From Candidatus Pollutiaquabacter sp. (lineage in GTDB: Bacteria; Bacteroidota; Bacteroidia; AKYH767-A; 2013-40CM-41-45), in contig CANIAS010000017.1 in the NCBI GenBank assembly GCA_947465495.1, positions 1 through 48,111 of the forward strand: a DNA stretch of 48,111 bases. Reading direction: 5' to 3'. Under the pieces are notes generated by a model. The model searched no databases. It was not told the DNA's origin and worked only from the letters and a program-made list of their open reading frames with translations. The position numbers were made by a program, and so were the translations under genes. Shown piece after piece: positions 16,210 through 25,418 of the stretch (within the stretch, counting starts at the first letter, position 1; every line of letters begins with the position of its first letter).

Positions 16210-18969
16210 TCAGAATTCATTCGCGCGAATCTGATCAACGACCTGATTCATGAGGACGTCCATGTTAATTATCAAAGACTCCAGTTTACCATCAGGATCT
16301 CCGATTTTGGCCAGTTGTTCGATTTGTTTGATTCCCTCATAAAGTCCGGTAATCATCAACTGATCGATGCTTGGTTTCATACGATGGGCCAAATCCCCCA
16401 CTTTGGTGAGGTCTTTTTGACCGGCAGCGGCTTTTAAGTCGCGGAATCCTGCGCTTGTTTCCTCGATGAAAAGCTGTAGCATCCGTTTTAGGAAGTCTGG
16501 ATTTTTCACCGTGAATGCTTCCAGTTTTGTAGTGTCGTAGAGTTTACTTTTGGTAGGAGCAACTTCGCTAACCGTAGCTGGAACGGCCGGTGCGTGGATA
16601 CCCAGTACTTTTTGAATTTTTCGGAGCAGTAAACTTTCCCGATACGGTTTGAGCAGGTAGTCGTTGATGCCGACTTCTTCCATGGATTTTCTGACTTCAG
16701 CACTGGTATTGGCGGTTAGTGCAATCACCGGCGTGTTGATTTTCATGTCAGTGCGCATGCGTCGGGTCGTTTCTAGGCCGTCCATCACGGGCATCCGGAT
16801 GTCCATCAATACCAAATTGAAGGATTTATTAGCCAATTGCTCCAAGGCGTCTTTGCCGCTATTGGCAGTAGTAACTTCCGCACCGAAATTCCCTAACACA
16901 ATTTCTGCTAAGGTGAGGTTCATCGTATTGTCTTCCACTACCAGGATCTTTTGATGCTGTAATTGATCAACATTCGATAAAATGGGGTTCGGCTTTTTCA
17001 AATCCTCGTGCTTTCCGATGTCGAAAGGGAATTCCAACACCACACGGGTACCGGTACCTTTCAAGCTGTCGATTCGCAATTCTCCACCCATCAAGTGAGC
17101 CAGCTGTCGGCTGATTGTAAGTCCTAAACCACTGCCGCCGTATTGCCGGCTGATGGAAGTACTTTCCTGTCGGAAACTTTCAAACACATCTTCCAGTTTA
17201 TCCTGGTCGATTCCGATTCCAGTATCTTCAATTACGCAGCGCAGCATGACACTTCCATCTTTCTGTTTGTCGACGTAGGTGCTAATATCTACGTTTCCTT
17301 CCTCCGTAAATTTAATAGCGTTGCCGCCGATGTTCATCAGGATCTGATTCAATCGGAATGGGTCGCCAATGAGTACTTCTGGCACATCTTCATCGATTTC
17401 GCAGTTAAGTCGGAGCCCTTTTTCTTCGGCTTTAAAGGAGAGGATCTGTCGGACTTCTTCAATCGATTTGCGGATGGAGAAACTGATTCGTTCAACTTCC
17501 AGACGCCCAGATTCAATCTTTGAAATATCCAAGACATCGTTGATGATGACCAGGAGGTTGTCGGCAGCGGAGATGATGGAATTCAGAAAGCGCTCTTGTT
17601 TCTCATCGTGGATCAAACTCGACAAATGCCTGCTCATTCCCATGATTACGTTCATCGGCGTACGAATCTCGTGACTCATGTTCACGAGAAATATTTCTTT
17701 GGCCTTGGAAGATTCTTCTGACTTTAGCTTCGCCTGTTTCAGTTCGATCTCCAGTTTTTTACGCCAGGTGATATCCAAATGTATCCCGATGGAACCCGTT
17801 ATTCTTCGTTGTGTATCGTACAATAACGCTTTACTGACTAACATCCATTTAGATTCTCCTGAATGTGTAGTAATCTCAGCTTCGTATACATCCGTGATTC
17901 CACGGTGTCGACGCTTTAATTGATAAGAGGCGTCAAAATTGATATTGCGCTCCTTGAGCAATTCTGCCAGGCCATGACCTTTTAGTTCTTCGATGGGATA
18001 ACCAATCATTCGAGAAAAACTATTGTTGCAGTAAGTGACCCCGTCTTCGCTATCAAATTCCACCAATCCAAGGTCCATGTTCTCGATAATACCACGGTAT
18101 TTTTCTTCGCTCCAACTCAATTGTAAAAGCGCCTCTTTCTGCAAGGTGATGTCCTCTTCAATAGCGAAGAATTGCTCTACGTTCCCCTGACTATCTGTAA
18201 CAGGCTGGCCTGTAATTCGGATCCAGTATGATTCGCCCGTTTTTCGGTAGTTGAGCAGCTCACATGAAAATTCTTTTCCTTCTTTGATCTGACGACTCAG
18301 GTACTGCACGGTGTTGCGATCGGTATCCGGCCCCTGCAAAAAACTGCCGGGTTTACGTCCAATCACTTCTTCCAGCAAATAGCCGGATATTTTTTCGAAG
18401 GACTTATTGGCCCACTCGATTTCTCCCTTTGCATTGGTTACAATGATTGCATTGATGCTGTCAGTTGCGATCATTGACAGCCGCTTTAGGTCTTTTTGTT
18501 GGGACTGATGACGCGCTAAGACTTCTTTGAGGTCGTCCATGCCGATCTCGTGGGTCTTTGACATATGCAACACATCAATGATTGGATCGTGCAGGGCAAA
18601 ATCGTTGATTATCAGTCCTTGCTTGGTTAGGTCTTCAAGATTATTGAACCATGGGGATCCAAGGAATAATAGTTGACGAGCAGTAGCAGGTATGATCCAT
18701 TGCCCCCTGATTTTCATTTTTGGTTTTCCAGTAGTCTCCAGAATGAACAAGGAGTGGGTGTTCGCTACGATGGATTGAAACGAAGGGTTAGCCAAAAACG
18801 GTCGTTGGACTTGAAAAAAATCATGAAAAAAATCGCCGATGTTGGCATGCGTCGCTTTCTGCAATGAATCACCGATCGAAGTAATTCGCTCTTCCTCATC
18901 GATGCGGATGTGGAAGGGGAAAAGCAACCGAAAGTCGCTGTCAGAAAGCTGTATGGGATCCGGATTCAT
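16210..18969 (-). CDS. HNOBA-PAS-PAS hybrid histidine kinase with REC and HPt (H-NOX partner kinase)
   Basis: 919 residues from the ATG at 18969, which overlaps the H-NOX stop as ATGA (a TTG at 18984 is the only longer option). Residues 1-~145 are an HNOBA domain as in soluble guanylate cyclase: LLFPFHIRID, MKIRGQW, LLFLGSPWFNNLEDL, FALHDPIIDVL. A coiled helix leads to PAS1 (~165-275; LOV-like GRKPGSFLQGPDTD but without the photoactive Cys) and PAS2 (~288-402). HisKA follows (His433 in [11 protein letters not shown]), then HATPase (N box NIGGNAIKFT, DTGIGI, GGSGLGL), REC (Asp723 in LVLMDIRMPVMDG, Lys773) and HPt (His861 in LAHRMKPSIDQ). A complete internal relay, predicted to be controlled by NO bound to the adjacent H-NOX. 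Output partner not adjacent. Confidence 0.92.
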   Translation of the reverse strand: MNPDPIQLSDSDFRLLFPFHIRIDEEERITSIGDSLQKATHANIGDFFHDFFQVQRPFLANPSFQSIVANTHSLFILETTGKPKMKIRGQWIIPATARQLLFLGSPWFNNLEDLTKQGLIINDFALHDPIIDVLHMSKTHEIGMDDLKEVLARHQSQQKDLKRLSMIATDSINAIIVTNAKGEIEWANKSFEKISGYLLEEVIGRKPGSFLQGPDTDRNTVQYLSRQIKEGKEFSCELLNYRKTGESYWIRITGQPVTDSQGNVEQFFAIEEDITLQKEALLQLSWSEEKYRGIIENMDLGLVEFDSEDGVTYCNNSFSRMIGYPIEELKGHGLAELLKERNINFDASYQLKRRHRGITDVYEAEITTHSGESKWMLVSKALLYDTQRRITGSIGIHLDITWRKKLEIELKQAKLKSEESSKAKEIFLVNMSHEIRTPMNVIMGMSRHLSSLIHDEKQERFLNSIISAADNLLVIINDVLDISKIESGRLEVERISFSIRKSIEEVRQILSFKAEEKGLRLNCEIDEDVPEVLIGDPFRLNQILMNIGGNAIKFTEEGNVDISTYVDKQKDGSVMLRCVIEDTGIGIDQDKLEDVFESFRQESTSISRQYGGSGLGLTISRQLAHLMGGELRIDSLKGTGTRVVLEFPFDIGKHEDLKKPNPILSNVDQLQHQKILVVEDNTMNLTLAEIVLGNFGAEVTTANSGKDALEQLANKSFNLVLMDIRMPVMDGLETTRRMRTDMKINTPVIALTANTSAEVRKSMEEVGINDYLLKPYRESLLLRKIQKVLGIHAPAVPATVSEVAPTKSKLYDTTKLEAFTVKNPDFLKRMLQLFIEETSAGFRDLKAAAGQKDLTKVGDLAHRMKPSIDQLMITGLYEGIKQIEQLAKIGDPDGKLESLIINMDVLMNQVVDQIRANEF

Positions 18970-19520
18970 GGATTGATTGACCAACTGATACGGAATATTT
19001 CATGGTCACTGCCATCGTTTCGATTGGCAATAAGTTCGATGGTAGTTTCAGTGGCATAGAGTTTACTGAGACCTTGCAGTAATCCACGAACAAATTCTTG
19101 TAAACCAAGGCGGTGAGAAAAGTAGTGCAAATCCAATCCGTTGTCACGAATATTCGAAACGCGAAATTCTGGCGGCGTCAGCTTGGGGTAAAGTAACATG
19201 ATACGACTGTGGAATTGGGGAAGGTTTAGCAGGAATTCACGAAGGTTGTTGCCGCCAGCTTCCATTAAACCGCCATATTTTTTTTTACCTACCTGCAAGA
19301 CCCAATATTCTCCTAAGGCAATCATGATGTCGCGTAAATCGATGGATAGTACCTCCGCAGCAGCTGTTGCTAATTGATAGGTGATGTCGTCGTTGTAGGG
19401 CTCGGTGCTGATGAAGAAATCCACCTGAATACCGGCCCGTTCACGGACAGCCTCCCATTTATCGTGACCGAATCTCTCTGTGATCAACTCTTCCACCGCT
19501 TTGTTCACGATTCCATACAT
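18966..19520 (-). CDS. H-NOX heme-nitric oxide sensor protein
   Basis: A 184-residue stand-alone H-NOX protein that binds heme and senses NO. The N-terminus MYGIVNKAVEELI is characteristic. Key residues: proximal heme ligand His104 (LPQFHSRIM), the conserved Pro in KLTPPEF, and the heme-propionate clamp Y-x-S-x-R at Tyr133/Ser135/Arg137 (HYFSHRLGL). By alignment from memory with Thermoanaerobacter tengcongensis H-NOX, the distal-pocket Tyr140 corresponds to Phe143 and no Trp9/Asn74 network is seen. The pocket should therefore exclude O2 and favour NO. It overlaps the hybrid kinase start by ATGA, so the pair is translationally coupled, the usual arrangement of H-NOX with its kinase. Upstream is the RlmI-like gene, 36 bases away. 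Confidence 0.94.
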   Translation of the reverse strand: MYGIVNKAVEELITERFGHDKWEAVRERAGIQVDFFISTEPYNDDITYQLATAAAEVLSIDLRDIMIALGEYWVLQVGKKKYGGLMEAGGNNLREFLLNLPQFHSRIMLLYPKLTPPEFRVSNIRDNGLDLHYFSHRLGLQEFVRGLLQGLSKLYATETTIELIANRNDGSDHEIFRISWSINP

Positions 19521-19556
19521 GACTAATTGGCTTTAGAAGATCAAATTAGTAAATAA

Positions 19557-20441
19557 TCAGGACTGATGAAAGCGTCGACCGAAAACTCCCAATGGAAGCT
19601 TGTCTCCTTGTGAGCTCGGAAGGAACAATTCACCGGTTTCAAGACCTTTTTGGTGATCGAGGAGGTTTTCAATAATCAATGACGAAAAGCCCAGCGAGTA
19701 GGTGTTCAGCAATAGAAAGTGCTCTTTTTCATCAAGCAGTTGTACTACGTGTTTGATGGTATCATTGATCATCTCTTCCAGTTTCCACTTCTGTCCGTCA
19801 GTCCCATGTCCATAAGCGGGCGGATCTAAAATGATTCCGTTGTATTTTTTTCCTCGCTTAACTTCCCGTTTTACAAAGGTAAGAGCATCTTCGACGACCC
19901 ACCTGATATTTGTCAGGTCGCTCAGTTCCATGTTTTCCCGTGCCCAGGTCACCACTTGTTTAATAGAGTCCAGGTGGGTGGTGTCGGCTCCGCCTGCTTG
20001 AGCGGCCAATGAAGCACCTCCCGTGTAGGCAAAGAGATTCAAAATGCGAGGACTTTCCGTTTTCATGGCTGAGACACAAGAATGGATGTAGTCCCAATTC
20101 ACCGCTTGTTCAGGAAAAACCCCGACATGTTTGAAAGAGGTCAGGCCCAAACGTAATCGAATTTCTTTCCCCGACTTTACCCCATTACGACCAAGGTCAT
20201 ATCCGATGTGCCAGCGATCAGGCATGTCTTTTAGTTTCTTCCAGGTTCCGCTGGAGGAAGAGTTGGGAACGAACCGGACATGCGCTCGTTTTTCCCATTC
20301 TTTAAATGATAATCGAGCATCCCAGATGGCCTGGGGTTCCGGACGAATGGTGATGTAGGAGCCGAAGCGCTCCAGTTTTTCAAAGTGTCCGCAGTCGATC
20401 AATTCGTAATCCGGGAAACCGGTAGGGGATAAAACCAGCAT
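19557..20441 (-). CDS. RlmI-like class I SAM-dependent methyltransferase
   Basis: 294 residues from the ATG at 20441; further upstream sequence is open but adds an unlikely extension. The N-terminus has the pattern PDYELIDCGHFEKLERFG. The Rossmann core includes motif I, ILNLFAYTGGASLAA, and motif IV, NGIILDPPAYGHG, as in the COG1092 group (23S rRNA m5C1962 methyltransferase RlmI and relatives). The PUA domain of RlmI at the N-terminus is not evident, so the RNA target is uncertain. It is first in a minus-strand run leading into H-NOX, 36 bases downstream; co-transcription is possible but no functional tie is obvious. It is divergent from the coiled-coil protein gene. Confidence 0.8.
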   Translation of the reverse strand: MLVLSPTGFPDYELIDCGHFEKLERFGSYITIRPEPQAIWDARLSFKEWEKRAHVRFVPNSSSSGTWKKLKDMPDRWHIGYDLGRNGVKSGKEIRLRLGLTSFKHVGVFPEQAVNWDYIHSCVSAMKTESPRILNLFAYTGGASLAAQAGGADTTHLDSIKQVVTWARENMELSDLTNIRWVVEDALTFVKREVKRGKKYNGIILDPPAYGHGTDGQKWKLEEMINDTIKHVVQLLDEKEHFLLLNTYSLGFSSLIIENLLDHQKGLETGELFLPSSQGDKLPLGVFGRRFHQS

Positions 20442-20653
20442 GGAACGAAGGTAACAATTCGCAGTCGTTTGGTGTCGGGCTTTCTCCAATCGGATGAATT
20501 CTGTCGGGCGCTGGCTCCGGTCAGTTGTAGGCCAATGAACTTGGGTAACTTTCTAAAAAAAAAGAGTTTTGTTGGATTTTCGGAGGCATAATACATTTAT
20601 ATTTATAGCATCATTATTCATTTATTATTTTCAAAAACATCATTCTGAATGCT

Positions 20654-21331
20654 ATGAGCCAGGAAATGAACATCGAAAAACTGAATCAAAAGATTGAAAA
20701 TCAGCAGCGTTTAATCCTCCAATTGACGGAGGAAAATGAAACGCTTTATCAGCAATTCAATCATTTGATGATTCGAAATAATAAGTTTTTGAAGCGTATT
20801 GATGATCAGCAACGCATCATTGACGACCTGCATATACGTCTGGAAGAATTGCAATTAATCAGCAATAATCAGTTGCGCCTAAACGACCGGTTACGCGTTA
20901 ACCCTGCTCCAAGCCTTGTTGATTGGAAGGATGAAAAATTAGTAGGCGTTGACCTGGAGTTGCTTTTTGAACGTTGGAAATCCTTCCCAGGCCAAACTAG
21001 CTTGAATACTCCAAACCTAAAGAAACAGGTACGTTTGATGACTGCCTTATACAGCCATGGCGCCATGAGTGCGTCACAACTTTTTAGTGCGTGTGAGGTT
21101 GGCGGTGTGACCGGAGCTAGGTATGTAGCGCAACTCAAAAAGTCTGGGCTGGTGTGTTATACCGGTGCGCGTAAAAAAGGGCAGTATGAATTGACACCGG
21201 CCGGCATCCGTTTCATTGAGCAAACCAATCCGGTGCCAATTGCTTCGGGGCAGGTGACTTCCATGGAGCTTCCAGAAGGCATTCCGTTGCGCGCCAATAT
21301 TACGGTGTCAAGGCCACTGGAAGAGGAATAA
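20654..21331 (+). CDS. Coiled-coil protein with C-terminal winged-helix-like domain
   Basis: A 225-residue soluble protein. Residues ~5-78 are a continuous coiled coil rich in Gln/Glu/Asn/Leu (IENQQRLILQLTEENETL). Residues ~115-195 look like a winged helix of MarR/PadR style: helices KKQVRLMTALYSHGAMSASQ and GGVTGARYVAQLKKSGLV, then a wing (YTGARKKGQYELTPAGIRFI). The Tx-AG-RxxI ending after the wing is common in such domains. A DNA-binding, coiled-coil-dimerised regulator is the best guess. No known family name was recognised. It is transcribed alone; a weak promoter-like pair, TTG (20569-20571) and TACATTTA (20592-20599), lies upstream. Confidence 0.65.
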   Translation: MSQEMNIEKLNQKIENQQRLILQLTEENETLYQQFNHLMIRNNKFLKRIDDQQRIIDDLHIRLEELQLISNNQLRLNDRLRVNPAPSLVDWKDEKLVGVDLELLFERWKSFPGQTSLNTPNLKKQVRLMTALYSHGAMSASQLFSACEVGGVTGARYVAQLKKSGLVCYTGARKKGQYELTPAGIRFIEQTNPVPIASGQVTSMELPEGIPLRANITVSRPLEEE

Positions 21332-21407
21332 ACTTGAACGGTTGTTTTTATAGTACATCTCCAGCAGAATAGCCGGTTGCCTGAAGGCAGCTCACCTGAT
21401 TACTTAG

Positions 21408-21415
21408 TACCTTTG
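21408..21415 (+). promoter_or_regulatory. Candidate -7 box for gltX
   Basis: TACCTTTG matches TAnnTTTG exactly, 20 bases before the gltX ATG at 21436. No well-spaced TTG -33 element was found. Confidence 0.35.
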
Positions 21416-21435
21416 TAATATAGTCGAACATCCTT

Positions 21436-22989
21436 ATGTCCATGCGTCCTCGTGTACGTTTCGCCCCAAGTCCTACCGGCCCTTTGCACATGGGCGGTGT
21501 ACGTACAGCTCTCTACAACTATCTCTTCGCTAAAAAGCTGCAGGGTGATTTTATCCTGCGCATTGAAGATACTGACCAGCAACGTTTTGTTCCTGGCGCG
21601 GAGGAGTACATTATCGAAGCGCTTCGTTGGTGCGGAATAGCGCCGAACGAAGGTGTTGGATTTGGCGATGGCCCACATGCCCCTTATCGTCAAAGTGAGC
21701 GTAAAGACATCTACCGTCAGTACGCTGAACAGTTGGTGCAATCAGGTCACGCCTATTATGCATTTGATTCGGCAGAATCACTTGAATTACAGCGTAAAGC
21801 GCAGGAAGCTGCCGGCTCGGCGTTTTCCTACAATAGCGCTACTCGTCTACAGCTGACTAATTCACTGGTACTTTCGGAAGCAGATGTACGCCAGCGACTC
21901 CAATCCGGGGAAGCTTTTGTTATACGCTTGAAAGTTCCCGAAAACGAAACAATACACGTTCAAGATATTATTCGGGGTGATGTACACGTAGTATCCTCTC
22001 AATTGGACGATAAGGTGTTATTTAAAAGCGACGGTATGCCTACGTATCACCTGGCAAATGTTGTTGACGATTATCTCATGAAAATCACGCACGTGATTCG
22101 CGGGGAAGAATGGTTGCCATCCGCTCCGTTGCATGTCTTATTATATCGTTCTTTCGGATGGGAATCCGTGATGCCTCAATTTGCTCACTTGCCACTCTTG
22201 CTCAAACCGGACGGAAATGGAAAGCTGAGTAAACGCGATGGGGACCGACTCGGATTTCCGGTTTTTCCACTCAACTGGACCGATCCTGTTACCGGAGAGG
22301 TTTCTTCCGGGTACAGAGAGCGAGGCTATTATCCAGAGGCCTTTGTGAATGTGCTGGCGCTTTTAGGTTGGCACCCGAGTGATGACCAGGAAGTTTTTTC
22401 CATGCAGGAGCTCATGGAGAAATTCTCGCTGGAACGTGTCAGTAAATCAGGCGCGAAATTCGATCCTGAAAAAACAAAGTGGTTCAACGAACATTACTTG
22501 CGCCAACGCACGGATGAGCAACTGGGACTGGCATTAAGGTCGCTGGTTAAAAATTCCTTCGGGCTCGAAGAGGATGATCCGCGGATGACTTCTGCTTTTT
22601 TGAATGCTGCTGCACGTTTGTTGAAGGACCGTGTTCAATTTGAACACGAGCTCGTTGTGAAGGGAGAATATCTGTTCATTGCTCCTGACCAGTACGAAGA
22701 AGCAGTCATCGCTAAACGTTGGAAGCCGGAACTTGCGGAGGTCTTTGAGGCTGTGATCAACGCATATCAAGCTGCGGACTCTTTCACCGAAGAACAGGCA
22801 GAATTAATTTTCAAGGAGGTTGCTGCGGCTCATCAATGCAAGCCAGGCGATCTTTTACAATTGTTCCGTGTCATGATCAGTGGTCATGGTGCAGGTGTAC
22901 ATCTGTTTGGCATGGTATCCTTACTGGGTAAGCAGGAAGTTATAAAACGACTTCAACGTGCCTTGGCCGTCCTACAGGCATCAGTTTGA
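21436..22989 (+). CDS. gltX: Glutamyl-tRNA synthetase
   Basis: A 517-residue class I aminoacyl-tRNA synthetase charging tRNA-Glu. RFAPSPTGPLHMGGVRTALY contains the HIGH-type motif (HMGG) and KLSKRDGDRLGF is the KMSKS loop. Both ATP-binding motifs, the helical stem-contact fold and the anticodon-binding C-terminus are present, and length is normal or slightly long for bacterial GluRS. Start ATG at 21436. It is followed 42 bases later by glnS, so charging enzymes for Glu and Gln are neighbours. The presence of GlnRS suggests that this GluRS is the discriminating form that does not need to mischarge tRNA-Gln. Confidence 0.97.
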   Translation: MSMRPRVRFAPSPTGPLHMGGVRTALYNYLFAKKLQGDFILRIEDTDQQRFVPGAEEYIIEALRWCGIAPNEGVGFGDGPHAPYRQSERKDIYRQYAEQLVQSGHAYYAFDSAESLELQRKAQEAAGSAFSYNSATRLQLTNSLVLSEADVRQRLQSGEAFVIRLKVPENETIHVQDIIRGDVHVVSSQLDDKVLFKSDGMPTYHLANVVDDYLMKITHVIRGEEWLPSAPLHVLLYRSFGWESVMPQFAHLPLLLKPDGNGKLSKRDGDRLGFPVFPLNWTDPVTGEVSSGYRERGYYPEAFVNVLALLGWHPSDDQEVFSMQELMEKFSLERVSKSGAKFDPEKTKWFNEHYLRQRTDEQLGLALRSLVKNSFGLEEDDPRMTSAFLNAAARLLKDRVQFEHELVVKGEYLFIAPDQYEEAVIAKRWKPELAEVFEAVINAYQAADSFTEEQAELIFKEVAAAHQCKPGDLLQLFRVMISGHGAGVHLFGMVSLLGKQEVIKRLQRALAVLQASV

Positions 22990-23031
22990 TGCCTTCGAAA
23001 TTCATTCCACATAGTTGACAATAATTTTAAC

Positions 23032-24699
23032 ATGAGCACTGAAAAAGGCCCGAATTTCTTAGAAGAAATAATTGAAGAGGATATTAAGTCTGGAAAACAC
23101 GGTGGACGTGTTCTAACACGCTTCCCGCCGGAGCCCAATGGCTATTTGCACATCGGTCACGCTAAATCCATCTGTTTGAATTTCGGACTTGCCAAGCAGT
23201 TCGGCGGACAGACCAATTTACGTTTCGACGATACAAATCCGGAGAAGGAAGAGACCGAATATGTAGAAAGCATTAAACGGGACATTCAATGGTTGGGCTT
23301 TACCTGGGCGAACGAGTTTTATGCTTCCGATTATTTCGAACAGTTGTATGGTTTTGCATTGGAATTGATTCGTAAGGGAGTGGCCTATGTAGATGATTCT
23401 ACGGCAGAAGAAATCGCAGCCATGAAAGGAACTCCAACAGAACCTGGCAAGCATAGCCCATTTCGCGATCGTTCCATAGCTGAGAACCTCGATCTTTTTG
23501 AGCGCATGCGTACAGGTGAATTCCGTGATGGCGAGCGTGTGCTTCGTGCCAAGATTGATATGGCCTCACCCAATATGCACCTGCGCGACCCGCTGATGTA
23601 TCGTATAAAGCATACGGCGCACCACCGCACGGGGGACGCTTGGTGCATCTATCCGATGTATGATTTCGCACACGGTCAGTCGGATTCCATCGAACGCATT
23701 ACCCATTCGATTTGTACGCTTGAGTTTGCGGTGCACCGTCCGTTGTACGAATGGTTCATTCAACAACTCGAAATTTTTCCTAGTCAACAGTATGAATTCG
23801 CCCGACTTAATCTGAATTACACGGTCATGAGTAAGCGACGACTGTTGCAGTTGGTAAAAGAGAAAATCGTTACCGGATGGGATGATCCTCGCATGCCTAC
23901 CATTAGTGGCATCCGTCGTCGGGGGTACACTCCTGATAGTATTCGCCGATTCGCTGAAATGGTCGGTGTGGCGCGCCGTGAGAATGTCATTGATGTCGGT
24001 ATGCTGGAGTTCTGTGTACGTGAACATCTAAATAGGATTGCTACGCGGGTGATGGTCGTGCTTGATCCCATCAAGTTGGTAATTACCAATTATCCGGAAG
24101 GAGATGGAGAAGTTTTACAGGCAGAGAATAATCCAGAAGTGGAAAATGCGGGTGGCACACGTGAAATGCCGTTCAGCAAGGAACTTTGGATTGAGCGGGA
24201 TGATTTTAAAATTATTCCCGAAAAGAAATATTTCCGGTTGGCTCCTGGTTTAATGGTCCGGTTGAAACACGCCTACATCGTGAAGTGTGAAGATTATGTC
24301 GTGGACGAAAAAGGGAATGTCACGGAAGTTCGTTGCACGTATGTTCCTGAAAGTAAAAGCGGACAAGACACCAGTGGTATTAATGTGAAAGGTACGATTC
24401 ATTGGGTTAGTACCCGGGAGGCCGTTCCTTGTGAAGTGCGTTTGTATGATCGATTGTTCAGCGTCGAAGATCCCTCTTCGGAAGAAGGTGATTTTAAAGA
24501 CTACATGAATCCGAATAGTTTGGAAGTCATACCTGCTGCCATGGCCGAACCATCACTTCGTCATGCTGGCAAAGACGATAAGTTTCAGTTCATCCGCAAG
24601 GGATATTTTTGTTTGGATGCAGATTCCTCTGCGGAGCGATTGGTCTTCAATCGTACCGTACCGTTGAAGGACTCATGGGCCAAGCAGAAGGAAGGGTGA
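23032..24699 (+). CDS. glnS: Glutaminyl-tRNA synthetase
   Basis: A 555-residue class I synthetase. The HIGH motif occurs in [18 protein letters not shown], the ATP-site motif [11 protein letters not shown] is the KMSKS equivalent, and the GlnRS-specific segment [19 protein letters not shown] is present. The C-terminal two beta-barrels ([20 protein letters not shown]) recognise the tRNA-Gln anticodon. The enzyme charges tRNA-Gln directly. Bacterial GlnRS is considered to have been acquired from eukaryotes and is typical of Bacteroidota and gamma-proteobacteria. The start ATG at 23032 lies 42 bases after gltX, suggesting one transcript. Confidence 0.97.
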   Translation: MSTEKGPNFLEEIIEEDIKSGKHGGRVLTRFPPEPNGYLHIGHAKSICLNFGLAKQFGGQTNLRFDDTNPEKEETEYVESIKRDIQWLGFTWANEFYASDYFEQLYGFALELIRKGVAYVDDSTAEEIAAMKGTPTEPGKHSPFRDRSIAENLDLFERMRTGEFRDGERVLRAKIDMASPNMHLRDPLMYRIKHTAHHRTGDAWCIYPMYDFAHGQSDSIERITHSICTLEFAVHRPLYEWFIQQLEIFPSQQYEFARLNLNYTVMSKRRLLQLVKEKIVTGWDDPRMPTISGIRRRGYTPDSIRRFAEMVGVARRENVIDVGMLEFCVREHLNRIATRVMVVLDPIKLVITNYPEGDGEVLQAENNPEVENAGGTREMPFSKELWIERDDFKIIPEKKYFRLAPGLMVRLKHAYIVKCEDYVVDEKGNVTEVRCTYVPESKSGQDTSGINVKGTIHWVSTREAVPCEVRLYDRLFSVEDPSSEEGDFKDYMNPNSLEVIPAAMAEPSLRHAGKDDKFQFIRKGYFCLDADSSAERLVFNRTVPLKDSWAKQKEG

Positions 24700-24762
24700 T
24701 ATTGATATACTGGTATTTCTACGTAATGATTATTTCAACGCCGTTATTCTTCATCTTGTAAC

Positions 24763-25119
24763 ATGTCGCGCATACTGATCAACGATATACGCTCTTATGC
24801 GTATCATGGCTGTTTGTCCGAGGAGGCAATTATTGGCGGACACTATCGCGTAGATGCCATTTTGACCACCGATTTTTCGGAAGCCGCTGAACAAGATGAC
24901 CTATCAAAAACCGTTGATTATTGTGATGTACAACGTATTGTGCAGCGCGAAATGGAGCTTCGGTCGAAACTCATCGAACACGTGGCAAAACGTATTGGGG
25001 ATGCCTTGATGCTGGAACTTCCGTCCATCACACATCTTCGTCTGACCGTGACGAAATTATCTCCGCCAATGGGAGGTGATGTTAAATCTGTGGCGGTGGA
25101 ATTGGATTTTACCCGCTAA
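24763..25119 (+). CDS. folB: Dihydroneopterin aldolase
   Basis: A 118-residue enzyme of folate synthesis that cleaves 7,8-dihydroneopterin to 6-hydroxymethyl-dihydropterin and glycolaldehyde. Family marks are INDIRSYAYHGCLSEE (Glu in the pterin pocket), DLSKTVDYCDVQRIV with the catalytic-site Tyr, LIEHVAKRIGDALM, and the catalytic Lys in VTKLSPPMGGDV. Length is typical. Start ATG at 24763, 63 bases after glnS. The tRNA-Cys gene follows on the same strand. Confidence 0.95.
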   Translation: MSRILINDIRSYAYHGCLSEEAIIGGHYRVDAILTTDFSEAAEQDDLSKTVDYCDVQRIVQREMELRSKLIEHVAKRIGDALMLELPSITHLRLTVTKLSPPMGGDVKSVAVELDFTR

Positions 25120-25291
25120 TCCGAAAACAAGGATTTTGATTGAATGCCAAAGAGTTGATAATCAAGTTTTAGCACAACAATGAAAATTGAAAAATAAAAA
25201 GCTGCAACCTTGATGGACGGGCATTAGTAGAAGCTCACATATTTTTGATAACGACGTATGGTTTTCCTATCTTGCGTTCCTTAAAAGAAAT

Positions 25292-25365
25292 GGTCCTGTG
25301 GCCGAGCGGCTAGGCAGAGCTCTGCAAAAGCTTGTACACCAGTTCGAATCTGGTCGGGACCTCCA
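25292..25365 (+). tRNA. tRNA-Cys (anticodon GCA), CCA encoded
   Basis: Cloverleaf read by hand: acceptor GGTCCTG/CGGGACC (one G-T pair), D stem GCC/GGC, anticodon stem GAGCT/AGCTT with loop CTGCAAA (anticodon GCA), 4-base variable region, T stem ACCAG/CTGGT with loop TTCGAAT, discriminator T at 25362, then CCA at 25363-25365. Its 3' end is partly repeated at 26641-26657, which suggests past use as an integration site. Confidence 0.97.
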
Positions 25366-25391
25366 ATTTCAATTCATTAGAAGACATCAAG

Positions 25392-25418
25392 CCTCATTTC
25401 GCAAGAATGAGGTTTTTT
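25392..25418 (+). terminator. Intrinsic terminator after tRNA-Cys
   Basis: Stem CCTCATT (25392-25398) / AATGAGG (25406-25412) with loop TCGCAAG, followed by a run of six T. It ends the tRNA transcript and probably the gltX-glnS-folB run. Confidence 0.8.

Noticed and set aside
18966-19147. 68-codon frame overlapping the 3' part of H-NOX
   Set aside because: Lies in another frame of the well-supported H-NOX gene; no independent signals.
23385-24089. Several minus-strand frames inside glnS
   Set aside because: Overlap a highly conserved synthetase on the opposite strand and show no protein-like features.
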